Below, in pieces: positions 41,135 to 56,000 of a DNA stretch of 64,000 nt. The stretch covers positions 13,407,822-13,471,821 of the forward strand of contig NC_058055.1 of assembly GCF_020085105.1 (NCBI RefSeq). The letters run 5' to 3'. Numbering within the stretch: position 1 is the first letter of the stretch; each line of letters starts with the position of its first letter. The DNA is from Siniperca chuatsi (lineage: Eukaryota > Chordata > Actinopteri > Centrarchiformes > Sinipercidae). The position numbers were made by a program, and so were the translations under genes. The notes below the pieces were generated by a model that was not told the DNA's origin, ran no database searches, and worked only from the letters and a program-made list of their open reading frames with translations.

Positions 41135-41350
41135 CAGTGGTGTGAAAAAGTGTTTGCCCCCTTCCTGATTTCTTATTTTTTTTGTATGTTTGTCACACTT
41201 AAATGTTTCAGATCATCAAACAAATTTAAATATTAGTCAAAGATAACACAAGTAAACACAAAATGCAGTTTTTAAATGAAGTTTGTTATTAAGGGAAAAC
41301 AAAATCCAAACCTACATGGCCATGTGTGAAAAAGTGATTGCCCCTCCATA
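41135..41350 (+). repeat. Left terminal inverted repeat of the Tc1 element
   Basis: It is complementary to 42512-42722 over about 210 bp. Both share the internal landmark CATGGCCATGTGTGAAAAAG near the inner end, so the hairpin potential is strong. Confidence 0.9.
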
Positions 41351-41501
41351 ACTTAACTGTGGTTTATCACACCACAGTTAAATTTCTCTAGCCACACCCT
41401 GGCCTGATTACTGCCACACCTGTTCTCAATCAAGAAATCACTTAAACAGGACCTGCCTGACAAAGTGAAGTAGACCAAAAGATCTTCAAAAGCTAGACAT
41501 C

Positions 41502-42507
<1,006 letters not shown>

Positions 42508-42511
42508 GGTT

Positions 42512-42722
42512 TAGGGGGCAATCACTTTTTCACACATGGCCATGTAGGTTTGGATTTTGTTTCCCCTTAATAATAACAACCTTCATTTAAAAACTGCATT
42601 TTGTGTTTACTTGTGTTATCTTTGACTAATATTTAAATTTGTTTGATAATCTGAAACATTTAAGTGTAACATGCAAAAAAATAAGAAATCAGAAAGGGGT
42701 CAAACACTTTTTCACACCACTG
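42512..42722 (-). repeat. Right terminal inverted repeat of the Tc1 element
   Basis: Reverse complement of the left arm, with small differences such as GTTTGACCCC against GTTTGCCCCC near the tip. It abuts the TA at 42723. Confidence 0.9.
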
Positions 42723-43030
42723 TATATTGTGACTTGCCTGATCATTGCTTGATATTTACATACATAACCTCCAGCAAATACATATGCAACAGTGATTTTG
42801 TCCCTGGATTTTTTACGTGCAGTAATGACCACTCTCGTGGTAACACCAGTAGGCGATTTGATAGGGGATGACGGGGGATGCCATCCCTCTTGTTAGCAAA
42901 ATGGGCAAAATGCATCCCCCTTGTAAACCTGCCCACCACCTTTTCTCTGAGTCCTGCTCTTCTGTCAGTTTCGTCCTGGATCTATAACATTCTCTAAACT
43001 ATATAGCTATGGGGGGACCCCTCTGTCACA

Positions 43031-43110
43031 TTAGTGGAGTCCACCTACAGCCATTAAACCAAGTACCAGCGAGAGCAGCAGCGTCTTTATGGAGCCTTCA
43101 ATTCCTGGTG
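43031..43110 (-). CDS. hephl1: Terminal coding exon of the hephl1-like gene: hydrophobic GPI-type tail
   Basis: The acceptor CTGCTGCAG|CACC opens an 80-nt coding part ending in TAA (43031-43033). It encodes a short spacer (PGIEGSIK) and a 17-residue hydrophobic end, about T1091-H1107, with no basic cytosolic residues after it. This order of small residues, roughly ten-residue spacer and hydrophobic terminus is what GPI transamidase substrates show. Confidence 0.75.
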
Positions 43111-43984
43111 CTGCAGCAGAAAAAGGAAGTCAGAGACAGGAGGGGAGGGACATGATAAGTACATGATGAAACAACTATGACTTCTTGTAACATTCAGAGT
43201 TTTACTACAAAATCTGCTCTTAAATGCACAACATGAGTCAAAACCTGTGTGTCTTTGCTATATCTTTGAATTTACTTATTTAGTGGTGCATTCAGTGTTA
43301 CAGGATTACCAGAAATGTCCGATCCGATATTTGAAGGTCACAATTTTAAAATTTTCACAATTAGTTTTGTCTAATCAGGGCTTTAAAACAGGTAGCACTA
43401 ATATCAAAGTTTATATCGTCAAGAATTTATCTGCTGCACCACATCTTTCAAGTGCCACAACTCTAAAGGAATGACTGACCTAAATGATATATTTTATTCC
43501 TATACCCAATACTAACTAAGCAAAGATAGATAACATTCAACAAAACATTCCACATCTATTACATAACAGCACAGACAGAAAAAGTCCAATACCTGCTGTC
43601 CCACTTTTGACCTGTGTTAAACTAGACAAGAGAAATGAATGGTATGCTGTGGCTGTGACCAGACCAAATTAAACTATTAATAGTCTTAAAGTTTTAGATT
43701 ATGTGGGGTGGGGTACAGTGTTACATCAAATGTATGCTGAATTTAATTTGCTTCATAATTAATCTAGATTTAATGTTACGTAATGTTAAGGTGTCAACAC
43801 AGTACTTAAATACTGTGTGAGGTGTTCCAATAATTTGTGCATCTTTTTGTCAAGAAAACAGATCTTACCATGTGAGGAGTTTTCTGGAAATGAAAAAGAT
43901 AAAACGTGAGATGTTAGCCAAATCCTATTCAATAGATGTTCATACCCATCTATATATTGAATATGTAAATGCACTTTCACACAC

Positions 43985-44049
<65 letters not shown>

Positions 44050-47000
44050 TTGATGGTGAAAGTGGTCTCCATGCCTGCATGGATGTGGTCAGTCACGTGA
44101 CAGTGGAGCAACCAAGTCCCTGGGTTTCCGGCAACCATCTCCACAGTCTGGAAAGTCCCGGGGAAGAGGTCAAAGACGTCTGCACGATGCACACGGTCCG
44201 TCTGACACACACACACAGCACATACAGTACAATAATGGGGAACAAAGATGAGGAAATAAGCACCAGTAAATAAAGTGAGCCGAGAAACTTACTCTGTGGG
44301 CATGGAGAATTTTTGAATGCCAATGATGACCACACCCGATATATCAATTTCATTATTTGATTTAATTCAAACAGACCAGTTCTACACTGTGTAAATATGG
44401 CAGAATGGGGATTTTTCTGTGTTGCAGCACCACTTTCTGATAAGACCTGTGTTATCTGTATATATATAATTTGCCTGGTACTGTTTTAACTCTGAATAAC
44501 AATAAGCTGGTGAGGGTTACCTTGTAGGTGAAAGTCTCAGCGTGGAAGTGAACGGTGTGCATGTCCACTTCGTTGCCCATGCCCAGAAGATACCAGTCAA
44601 CTTTCTGGCCCTGCATCATCACCAGTCCATGGAGGTTACCGTACAGCTTACCATTGATCCCTTCAATAGACACATTCGCACGTAGAGATTACACTCACAC
44701 CATCACACATAGCATCAGACAGAGACACGCGGACACAGGTGTAACAGGAAAACCATAATTTTATCTCTTACCGTGCATCAGGTTACTCTCCTCAAAGTCT
44801 TCGCCTGGAATGAAGGTATCAGGGTCAACACCGAGGTATGTTCTGATGTTGTCGTCCAAGTACCAGGACTGGTTTTCATCATGCACCATAAAGAGAAGAG
44901 CAAACTCCTTCTCCACATCACCCCTCTGTCTTTCGGGCCCCTCACCGTGCTGCAGAGTACCAGGCCTGCATATCACCAGAGGCCCCAGGAGACCACTGTA
45001 CAGATCCTGAACATAAACAAATGACACCGCTCTGTCACAAACATCGAATACTTCAACTCTCCTTCCTTAACATGCAAGTTAACAAATTCTTTTTACAGCA
45101 ACACTGAATTATGTGCTTCCATGTGAGTGTTACTGTATACAGGAAATATGTACCTTAATGAAATCAACATTGGAGTAGTAGGCGTAAGAGATGCAGTTAG
45201 GATCTGAGACCCCTGGACCAGAGCTTATGGGAACATCCCATGTCAACTCGATTATGTAGCCTGAAGGCAAGAGAACATAAAACAAACACATATCAATCCA
45301 GTGCTTCTGAGAAAAGGCCTTTTGTTAGAAAACACCAACAAATGCGTTTTGCAAACAGCATGCATTGTATTTATTATATTTTATTTTACCAGGTCTGACA
45401 GGAATGTGTGCGCCGCTGGCCCTAACTCCATGTGCGCTAATCGAGTATGGACGGCTGGCTTTGTTCTTGAATGTGATCACGATTTGCTCTCCTACCTCTG
45501 CTTTGATTATTGGACCTACAGGGGAAAAGAAAACCCATATCTTCTTCAGTCTTTTCTTGGTTAAAAAAAAAACAGCATAAAGAACATCTAAGCTTACCAA
45601 TAATTTCCAAGTGTTGTTGGTTGGGCTGACGTTTCTTCTGAACTCTGAAGGTGTCATCAGTGTATTCTCTATACACCACCTTCTTGTAGCGCGAGCCAAT
45701 TCTGTTTTTCCCTTTCTCCACAAATATATTGCCTGGACTGGGAGACACGTACCAATTTGCTTCTATTAACAAACAGTAAAGTTATGCCATTAATCTGAGG
45801 CTCCGGTTACAACACTGAAATACATCATCCTGCAATTATCTTACTCACACACCTGTCCTCTGATGTGGTGTGGTGTTTCTCCAGCTCCCAGTCTCTCTCA
45901 GGTGAGTAGTCCCACTCTATTTCTTCAGCACTAATGAAATACTGCACAATCTTGGTTGGCTCTGTGTGTGTGTGCTTCAATTTGTGTTTCGGGCAGAGGT
46001 TCACTCTGTACTGCTGCCTCATGCCAGCAGAGTAGTGGTCTGTTACTCTGCAGCTCACCTCGTACACACCTGCCAGGAGAATGAAAATAGGTCAAGGATC
46101 TGGGCACATGAATGGATATGTTTGTATAAGCATTTGTACTGTAGCTCTATGAATGCACTTTAGTGGTTTTTCTTCTGTGTTGCACTGACTTGTGGTTTAC
46201 AGTGCATTGCAAATGTCTGCATGTTGGGTTTGCCTGAATCATGTAGACTGCACATTGTTACACAGTTTTTATGTTCTATGCATTTAGAGTGTGTTTTGTG
46301 CTATCTGAGCAATTTTAAAGCCACCCTCCACTCAAAAATGTGTGTTGCTTATTGTTACTTTACTTGGATGTTTGAGCTTCACTGTGCAGAAGTATGTATG
46401 TGCAGAGTTTGAAATGAAGAAAAAAAAAGTATATTCATAGGTTCAGGATTTTTCAATGAGGGAGAAGTAGATGTAATTTAAAAAATTGTTAACTTGTTAA
46501 TTGAAACTCTTTTGTAGGAAACACCTATCAGATACAAATTATGTTTCAAAGTAGAATATTTTTCTATGTCTTAAAATATGTCTGGAGGGGATTTATAAAG
46601 AATCCTTTGTTGATCTCTGGACTTCAGGGAATCCAAAAGAAATAACCATACAGTATCTCAATGACACATGTACAATGTGTATCTGTATTCATATTTGATT
46701 TTGACAGCCCAAGTCATTCAAATGTAACACATTTGCCATTATATTGAACTGTATTTACAATATTTTCTAAAATCTGATGTCAGTGATTTTGAGAAATAGA
46801 GAAGTATTTTTCTTTAACTCTATACCTAAGTACATCTAATTCAAGAAAACATAGGGGATAACTTTATAAAGTAGTCTAGATTTGCAACTTCAACATCATT
46901 CATTATTTTCCTTTAACCGGGCTGGGATGAAGCCCTCAAACATATCTCAGGATACTGTAAATAATAGAAACTACAGATAGTTTTGACATTTCCTGTTTGC

Positions 47001-50000
47001 ATTGTAGTTATTGATGTTTCCTGTTGCCAAGTGTTGGGAGTAGTGTACACGTCACAGAAAAACATTCTCCCAAGGTTGTCTAAGCACATTTGTAAAGAAC
47101 AAATCTGCCTGTCAAACAAAACATGAAGTATGGATGAACTTTGACAATGTGTGTGAGGGAAAGGGATGTGGTTTTTGAGTGTGCATGCGTGTGTATGTAA
47201 TAGGACTAACCAGGAGTGTTTGGCTGCATTGCTGCAGTAGCAGTGGTGTGAGGGAACAGGCCGATGGTGTCACGCGTTGTGCTCTGCTTCTTGAAGGTGT
47301 TCCCCTCAAAATAAACACCATGGATGTCCACCTCTGTACCTAGCCCAAAGGTGTACCACGTAACTTTGTCCCCGGCACACATCTCCAGTCCGAGAAGGTT
47401 CCCATACATGAGTCCGTTTACAGCTGAAATGACAAGAAAGATTTAAAAAAATACAGAGACATGTAAGAAAATACTAAAGAAATACCAGAAATGGCACTCA
47501 AACACATGGTCAAATGGTATGTGAGCTACAATAAGTATAAATCAAATAATATTCAAATTAAATACAGACAGTGATGTAAAACACACATACTGATTACCAT
47601 GCATCTTATTGCTCTCCTCGAAGTCCGCGTCTTCTGGATTTGTCTTGTTGCTGCCGAACAGCTTGATATTGTCCTCCAAATACCAGCTCATGTTTTCATC
47701 CATGACAGAAAACAGAAGGAATAACTCCTTATCCACACCCTTCTGTTAAACAATGCACACACATTAACAATAAGGATGTGTAGGGTTTTCAGATTGTAGC
47801 TGCAGTTAACAGCATAAAAACTAAAAATGTATTATGTTGTTTTAGACTCGTACACACACCTCTGAACATGTAAATGTAAATGCCTGTCTATCAAAGATGT
47901 AAACTGTATGCTATATTATCTTCAGCACTGTATTATATTCTCATCTTAGCTATCTTATATGCAATGGCCCACTTTCCCGACAAGTTTCATTTAATCTGAT
48001 CTAATCGCAATAGTGTTGAAACAAATTTTCGATCAATCGTCTGGAAGAAAATATATCATTGACAATCATTTAATAAAATCATTCAACAAGGGAAAAAACA
48101 AACATTTACTGGTTTAAGCTTCTAAAATGCGATAATTTCCTGCATTTCTGTGTGTGAATGGATAATAAAAGCAGCACCTGGGTTCCTTTCTCTCCCAGCG
48201 TTCCTTTCTTGCACACGAGCAGAGGTCCCACTAATCCAGAGTTGGTGTCCATGGCAGGATCAGTGGCAGAGTAGTATAGGTAGGGGACACAGGGAGAATC
48301 AGATGAAGATGGACCTTCTAGCACCTGCCAGATGTAGGTGAAGTTCTCCCCTGGACCAACGTGGGAGCCTGGCTTATCGACACCTATGGTATTGCACACA
48401 AAGAACAAAAATAATCATATCTGCTGTCACTTCAGTCACCTGTTCATCTGCACAGACAACAGACAAGAGGGATCGTGATTTTCTCTCATCACTTTGCTTA
48501 GCTCCAGTGTTGTTGTCTTCAGTGTGGGCCTTTCCTACTGCTTCAGTTTATTTAAGGTGATGCATGTGGTCACATGACAAATCAAGAAATTACGACACTT
48601 GTATTTGGAAACTTTGTGTGGTAGTGCTACCTTGAAAATAGATTCAATCATGTTGCTTGACTCTTTCAGTGCTACTGATATGAAGCATGTATTTTAATTA
48701 CATAATAATAATAGCAGCTGTATCATTATTCCAATGTGTCTTAAGCATCTTTAAATTAACGAGCCAATTGGTGTTTAGAAATAGGCTTTTGCACCTTGTG
48801 CCTGTAAACTGAGCCTGAAAACTGTTTTTTTATTTTTTATTTGAGGTATTCTGAAATTCAAACTTATTCTATTGCAACACAGTTCGTGCATTACTTTTAT
48901 TTTTATTTTTGTTGAAGGTGTGCAGATATTTTCATCCCTTCATGCTAAACTGGTCATACAGAAAAGGTTTCTCAGTTGCCAATTAGCATTTGAACTTTGG
49001 GTCTTTAATCAAATGAAATAAATTCATGCAAATGTATGCCTCTGTCAATCTGAATTGTTAACCATTGGGTACAGCTTCTGTTTATAAAATACAGTGTAAT
49101 GAATCATCTCCCCTTAGTATCACTCAAGTTGAGTCCTGAAATCAAACAATTAAAAGACATCATAGCTATTGAATTTTTTCTTGGTAATGCAACTGACTCC
49201 TCACCGTCCTCATAGCTGCTTCCCTGAAAGTGTTCATCATAGTGCAGGCCATGAGGCTGGATGCTGTAGTTTCTATTAGCTTTATTCATGAATGTCACTC
49301 TGAGAGTGTCTCCTTCCTCTGCCCTCAAGACTGGACCTGGACAATGGCAGAAGAACATTGTGACCAGACAAGAGGTGTTGAGAGAACTTGGGTGAAAGAC
49401 AAGACACCAGTGTAGCAGTAAATAAGACACAAAAGAGGGAGTACGTGATTTCTGGCAAATCAGGAACTTGGTGAATAAGGGAAGCCTTACCTAAGATTCC
49501 TAAGTGTTGAGAATCTGTTGTTGGTGGTTTTTTGGTGGTGAAGGTATTGTCTGTGTACTCTTTGTATATCACTTTCAGATACTGACCTCCGATCCTTCCA
49601 CCATCTCTGCCAAAAAACATCTCTGATGCACTATGAGAGAAAAGGGGGGGGTATGAAGCATGTGATACTGTCAGTGAGGGGGGCAGAAAAGAAGTGATGT
49701 GGGTTGCAATAAATATGTGGCCCAGCCATGTGAAACAGCAATGTGGCTTTTCATAGTACAGATAAACGGAACAGAGCAAACAGCTGGCCAGGGGTTTCAA
49801 TGTGTTGGGTCAGGGAACAATAAAAAAAAGACACAATAACAACTGCATCACTACCCACACCGTTTATTCTAGACACAACAAAACTGCCTCATCACAGGAA
49901 TGGCCAGCTCATATAACCAGCCCTGTCCAGAGGCTAAACACACAGACAGGCAACTTTGTTCAGGGGTTTTACAAGCCTTAGTGATAGTTCACCCCTTAAT

Positions 50001-53000
50001 GAATTAGTGATTACCTCCAGAGTTAGTTAGCTCCTGTTTTTCCTTCTCCAAAACTACTGAGGTTGTACGTTCCTAATGCAAAAAATGTCCATCTGACATA
50101 TTAGACTTTTGGACCATGCAGCTGCCTGGCTATAAAAAACAGGCCTTATTTTGTATTAGTGGCTGGTGACATTTCATGGATATCTAATGATTTTATTACA
50201 CTTGTAAAGAGATTTGTTCCAGTTGCATCATATAATTGGTTTGGGATTGAGCCTAACCCCCATCCTAACAAAAGATTAAGACATATTTTCAGTTTGTTAA
50301 AAAGGTGCAACTTTAAGGCTCCTAGGTGTTATTTAACCATGACAACAGGATAGTCTCATATTGTAAACTTGAGGTTCTATAAAACTGTATGTTTGACAAC
50401 GACTATATGGGGAATAAATAAATACAAAATGATGTCTTCTTTGGCTAAATTTGGACAAAAACAAATTTTCAACAACTCTTTTGGGCAGACGGACTGTGAT
50501 GAACACACCAGATTAGGCTATAAAACAAGATATATGGACATGACCCCTAATAACCTACATAGTTGGCAGACAGCTGGCATGAAACCACAAGGGCCCAGCT
50601 CACTGTGTGTTTGGTACAAACTTCAGTAGAGTTTTGAATTACATTGGGCTAATAATGATTTAACTTTTATCTTGCAGTGACCCTCACTGGTACCACTGAT
50701 TAAGTAGGATGCAGCAGTATGTCACTCATAATTTGATAAGGTTTCTGCCCACCTGCCAGCCTCTGTAAGGGATACATTATTAATCAGATCCATTCCCGAG
50801 GAAGCATAGCTCCACAGGAGGTTCTCTGCTGCCAGGTAGTAATTTCTCACAACACCGCCCATCACTGTTGAACTGGCCTCACTGCCACAGGACTTCACTT
50901 CATAAAAGGCCTGCATCCCAGCTGGAATAGATAAATAGACACAAACATTACACAGACCATAATTCACATGTACAAAGTAAAAGCTTGTGGTGAAACTTGA
51001 GCTTCAGAGCCTCAGGAAATCTTAATGGCTGAAAATCAAACTGACAAGTCTAAAGTTCAGGTCTTACAGTCTACAAAATAAGAAATATTCCAGGGTTCAG
51101 TTAACACTTTTAACTTCCTTATCTTTTCCTTTAGCATGAGAATTCACTTCCATAGCCTGAGAGGACACAGAAAAACTACCAAAGGTGTGATTTGTATAGT
51201 AAATATATTTGTATATGTTTCTTTAAAGCCACAGAGATATGAATAGTCCATTATGGAAAGCCTGGTATGATTCAAAGGAAAGGTATTTTGTGTCTCATTA
51301 AGTGTCAGCATTATTCACAATATGTTGAGCAAGTATGGTTCATTCAGTTCTATGTTCACTGGACTTCGGACGGCCTTAAAATACAAGTGCTGGAATGTTA
51401 AGATCAAAACTACGAGCTCTGATAACATCTTGCTTTGACAAAATAACAGAGGGGTCTCAGAGCAGAGAGGTCAAAGGTGACACAGAGGTTAAAGGTCAGG
51501 TGCCCTACCCTGCAAGTGGTCATTAACCTGGCAGGTCAGCTGCCACTTTCCTTTTGTTTTTGGGACCATCTCAGCTGTAGCAAACGTGGCTGGGAACAGG
51601 CTGAGGACGTCGGTGCGGTGGCCACGGTCCAGCAGTGTATTCCCGTGGAAAAAGGCAGAATGAATGTCCACCTCGTTACCCATGCCAAACAAATGCCAGG
51701 CTACTGCACGGTGCTGGCATAACTGGATTCTGGGCAGGTTACCAAACACGTACCCACTAATAGCTGTCACACAGAGAAAAACAGAGGTTAGGGGAAAGGA
51801 CAAAGAGAACAAATGTAGCCTTTAAACCTTCTTTAATGCACTTTGTTTTAAGAATTAGTGATTTGAAGTGATTAGTAACTCACATAACATAAGAAATTAA
51901 AGAATGTAGGGGCAGCAGGATGTAGGGGAGATGGGAAAGGAAGAACACTGAGATGAGTGTATTTAGATTTTGTGAAAATCATTTCTCACCGTGCATCAGG
52001 TTTGACTCCACAAAGTCTGGGTCTTCTTGGTTGACTCGAGCTGGATCAGAGCAGGTCTCAATGTTGTCCTCCAGGTACCAACTCAGGTTTTCATCCACCA
52101 CATTGAACATCAGGAAGACATCCTGGTCCACATCATTTCGGATTGACTCTACAACCGACTCTGGCTTTGTCTGACCCTGGACTGGATCGTTAGTCTCCTT
52201 CAAGATTCCTGCGCTCATAGAGAAATGAGACATAGAAAAACATGCAGGACGGGGGTTAAAATGTTACATATTTATGTAGTCAAGCACAGATAAAGGAACA
52301 CTGAATCTTTGTGTTCCCACCATCTCAGCATCCATCGGGTGCATGATAGGCCCGGAAAGTGGAATAAAGCTTTATAATTCTCCCTGTGGTTTCCCACTAT
52401 ATTTGTTTATCTTATGAAGATTTCTTCGGTTTTTCATTGTTGTCACTAAATGCTTAAGGCTAGGGAGTGTTGGTGTAATTACTTTTTTAAAAACGGGTGT
52501 GGGGAAGCCATTGGTGACTGTTACTATGGTAAAGGGATATACAAATGTATTTGATTTTACTTGATTTGGCATACAAATGATGAATCCAGAGAGGTAACCC
52601 AACAGGCAATATACAGACACATTATGAGAAACATTTCTTCTGATTTAAAATCAATAAGATTAATGAGCATGTAAGTCACATGTCTTCACACCTTTCTTAC
52701 AGGTGAGGAGAGCCCCGATAAGTCCTGAGGCGATGTCCTTGGGAGCATCCACGTGAGAGTGGTAGACCCAGGTCAGGCAGTTGGCATCGTCATCTGTGGG
52801 GGCAAATTCTGGTCTGACCTCCCAGCGGTAGGTGTAGCTGCCTCCCGGGGGAACAGAGTCGTCCTTCTTCAACTTGTTTGATGTCCCATCTGGATAGAGT
52901 GCCCCTGGTAGACAAATACAAGATGTTTATGCTGAGATCACTCTGTTTCCTCTGAAGTTTAGAGAGCAGTTGAGCCTGTATGCTTTCACTTTATGTCAAT

Positions 53001-56000
53001 AGAAAACAATGACATGGTCTTGAGGCTCTGTTTAACAAGCACAATTTTGGAAACTGAGTACTGTAGTATGATGTCGAAAATATGTATGAAATAAATGATT
53101 CATCGACTACAGAGAGTTTTAATCACCACATTCTTCAATGGTTTCCCAAATCAAGGTCATATCCATTGCCTCTATGGGTGTTATCTCCGTTAAGCTTTCA
53201 GCCTCCACGTGTGTAAGTGTATGTGAGCTATAAAAACATAAATTACCTCATTCTTAGTGACAGACAGCATGGGTACACTGACCTCTGGACCAATTTGTAC
53301 TCGTCACATGACATGCTTTAGCTGATTTTATCAGTATGTCTTCATGAGTTGACACCACTCCTCCCCTTCCTCTTCCTACTCCTCTATTCCCACATCTCTC
53401 TCACTTCCTGCCCAATCCTGTTTATAAAAACTAGTTCTATAACAAAGAGCTGCAAAGTTCAGAATACTTAAGAGAAGTATCTGACAAGAGAACTGAAATT
53501 GTGCTTTGTCACTTTTTGCACACTCACACAGGCCACATTGGACTATTTTAGGCCGTATCACATTTGCTAGTCCTTTTTCTTTTCAGCCTGTTATCAGAGA
53601 CAGCCTGGCACTGAACCAGAGCAGCAACAGATGTCAAGACATCCTACTTTCAGGCTGCACAGTCAGTCCCACTGTTCTAAACTAATTGCCAAAACTTTAA
53701 AGACTGTGGGAAATCTGAGGCAAATCTCTTGATAATGGCTCCAGTACATTATGTTATAATACAACAATAATATTTTTTTTCCAGGAGAAATTAGCCATGG
53801 TCTGAATGAAACGGAGAATTTAGCTCACTTAAGAATTTAGCAGACCAGTGTCACTTGTTGAATGAATCAGAAACTTTGTGAACAGTCAAACTTACTCCCT
53901 CAGACATCTGTAGTGATGTCCCCATTGCTGAATTCCTGAAACCTAATGTGTTGTTTTTGTAATACATTAGTGCACAAACTGCCAAACTGCTATCCATTTA
54001 TAGTATATCATCCAGAATTCATTAGTTAAAAAAATATTTGCAGTCCACTTGGCACTTTTCCATCTGAAGAATTATGGTACTTATCATGCTTACTATTTAT
54101 ATTACAGCAACTACTAGGTATCATTTTCTATGAACAGGTGTCCCTTCTGTCTGAGGGACATCTAATTGATTTTGCATTTTGTCTTTCTGTGTGTAAATGC
54201 AGAAAGTGTGTTTCTATGTGTACATACAGTATATGCATTATGTAATAATATACCCTCTGCATTCTTCTCATAGAAAACTCCATGAGGATGCATAGAGTAG
54301 TTCCTGGTCGCAAAGTTCTTCATGTGGACCACAATAACGTCATCAACCTCAGCTCGCAGTATGGGCCCCAAGAAGCCCAACCAGGCAGGTCGGGGGGCCA
54401 GAAGGCGGTACGTAGCATCTGTATACTGTCGGAACATGGCTTTCTTATAAACACTGCCAATACGGTGGGGGCCTTTTTCCAGGAATACAGATGCATGCCT
54501 GAGATAGAAGTGGAAAGAAGATTAAAAGAAACAGAAGAGAAGATACAGACAGAGCAGTGGTTACACAGAAGGAGGAGAGAAAGAGACAGCTATTAATCCT
54601 GTTTTGTTGGGCATCTCTTAAGATCAAGGTCAGGTTATTGTCATATTATACAATACAGAAGTGCACAGTGACATGCATTTTTATCTCCCTATCATGCTAC
54701 ATACATAGTTTTTTTTTTACAAAAAAAGAAGCACAAATAAGTGTAAGGCACAATAAGTAAAATATAAGTGCTATAAAAAAATCACAGCTATAGAATAAAG
54801 ATGCTTGTGAGCTAGTCTATAAATACGAGGAGAAACACAGCAGCCACTGTTTGCAAACACAATTTCACCACTTTGACAACAGTGCAGCAGCCTAATTATT
54901 GTCAAGATACAGACTGTATGACTATAACCAACTATGCAACTGTATGTAATTAATACAGTATTATCAGTATAAAAAGTACCAAACTGCAAATATGCCATTG
55001 CAGCCCACATACTGATTTATCTTTGAGATTATTTAACTTCATTGTCAATAACAGACTAAATTTTATTTTAAAATGACATGAACTAGGACACAAATCCCTT
55101 AACGGTAGATGTAATTCCGCAGAACAAATTGTATCCGGTTGCAGCTCTCTAACGATTAGACTTGTCATTATTGTGATTACACGTTTCTGTGGGCAAATAA
55201 CCTGTTACTGGAGCTGTGGCAAACACAGTTTTGCTACTGTATATTCAGGAACCAGAGCAACAGGGAGGACCAAAAGCATTACATTAACTAGATTCACAAA
55301 TGGGTCGTACTGACAACCTCGCTGACAGTCTGATAAAGGGGCTTTCACTGAGCACCTGGTCAGACCAATTTAGTGATAATGTGCTACCTCCACCTCACAT
55401 TAATTCATCACCATTAAACAGGACACAGGTTTGTTTATTTCAGTACTGATGAGATTTGAGACAAGCATCTCTATGTTGCAATCTATGTACCTATGTTATT
55501 GAAATGCCATGCAACTGCATCACGGTTATAGTAAAACACACCACATCTTGGTTTTCCATTTGCTGATATTACATTTTTTTTTAATGAAGGGCCATGTATG
55601 AGAGCCACCAACTGGAGGAAGTATCATTAGTAGAAATGATCTGCCTATGGATTCAATAATCAATAAAATGGGAAGAACAAATAGACAATATCCAGAGAAG
55701 AATTATTGTTCAATGTATGCTAAAATAGCTTGGTTTGAGAACAGCCAATGTTGTGTGAACATGGCTGTGCCTGTGTATATTTGGTATTCGTCACTGAGTG
55801 TTGTGAAAGCAGATTGGCTAAGTCTGGAAACTCCAGCATTATGACAGGATGCAACAGTTGTGTAATGCTTCAAAGTTAGCTATCATAATTATATCCATCA
55901 TATGCCTTCATATGATAATGGGCTTTTATTTCAACTTAGGCTTTTCTTTAATAACAAGTCCATCTCTGTCAACTGCTAAAACATCACTATGAACACAATG

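Noticed and set aside
42830..42905. A G/C-rich stretch with GGGATGCCATCCC as a possible regulatory hairpin.
   Set aside because: The pairing is short and imperfect, with no conservation evidence available.
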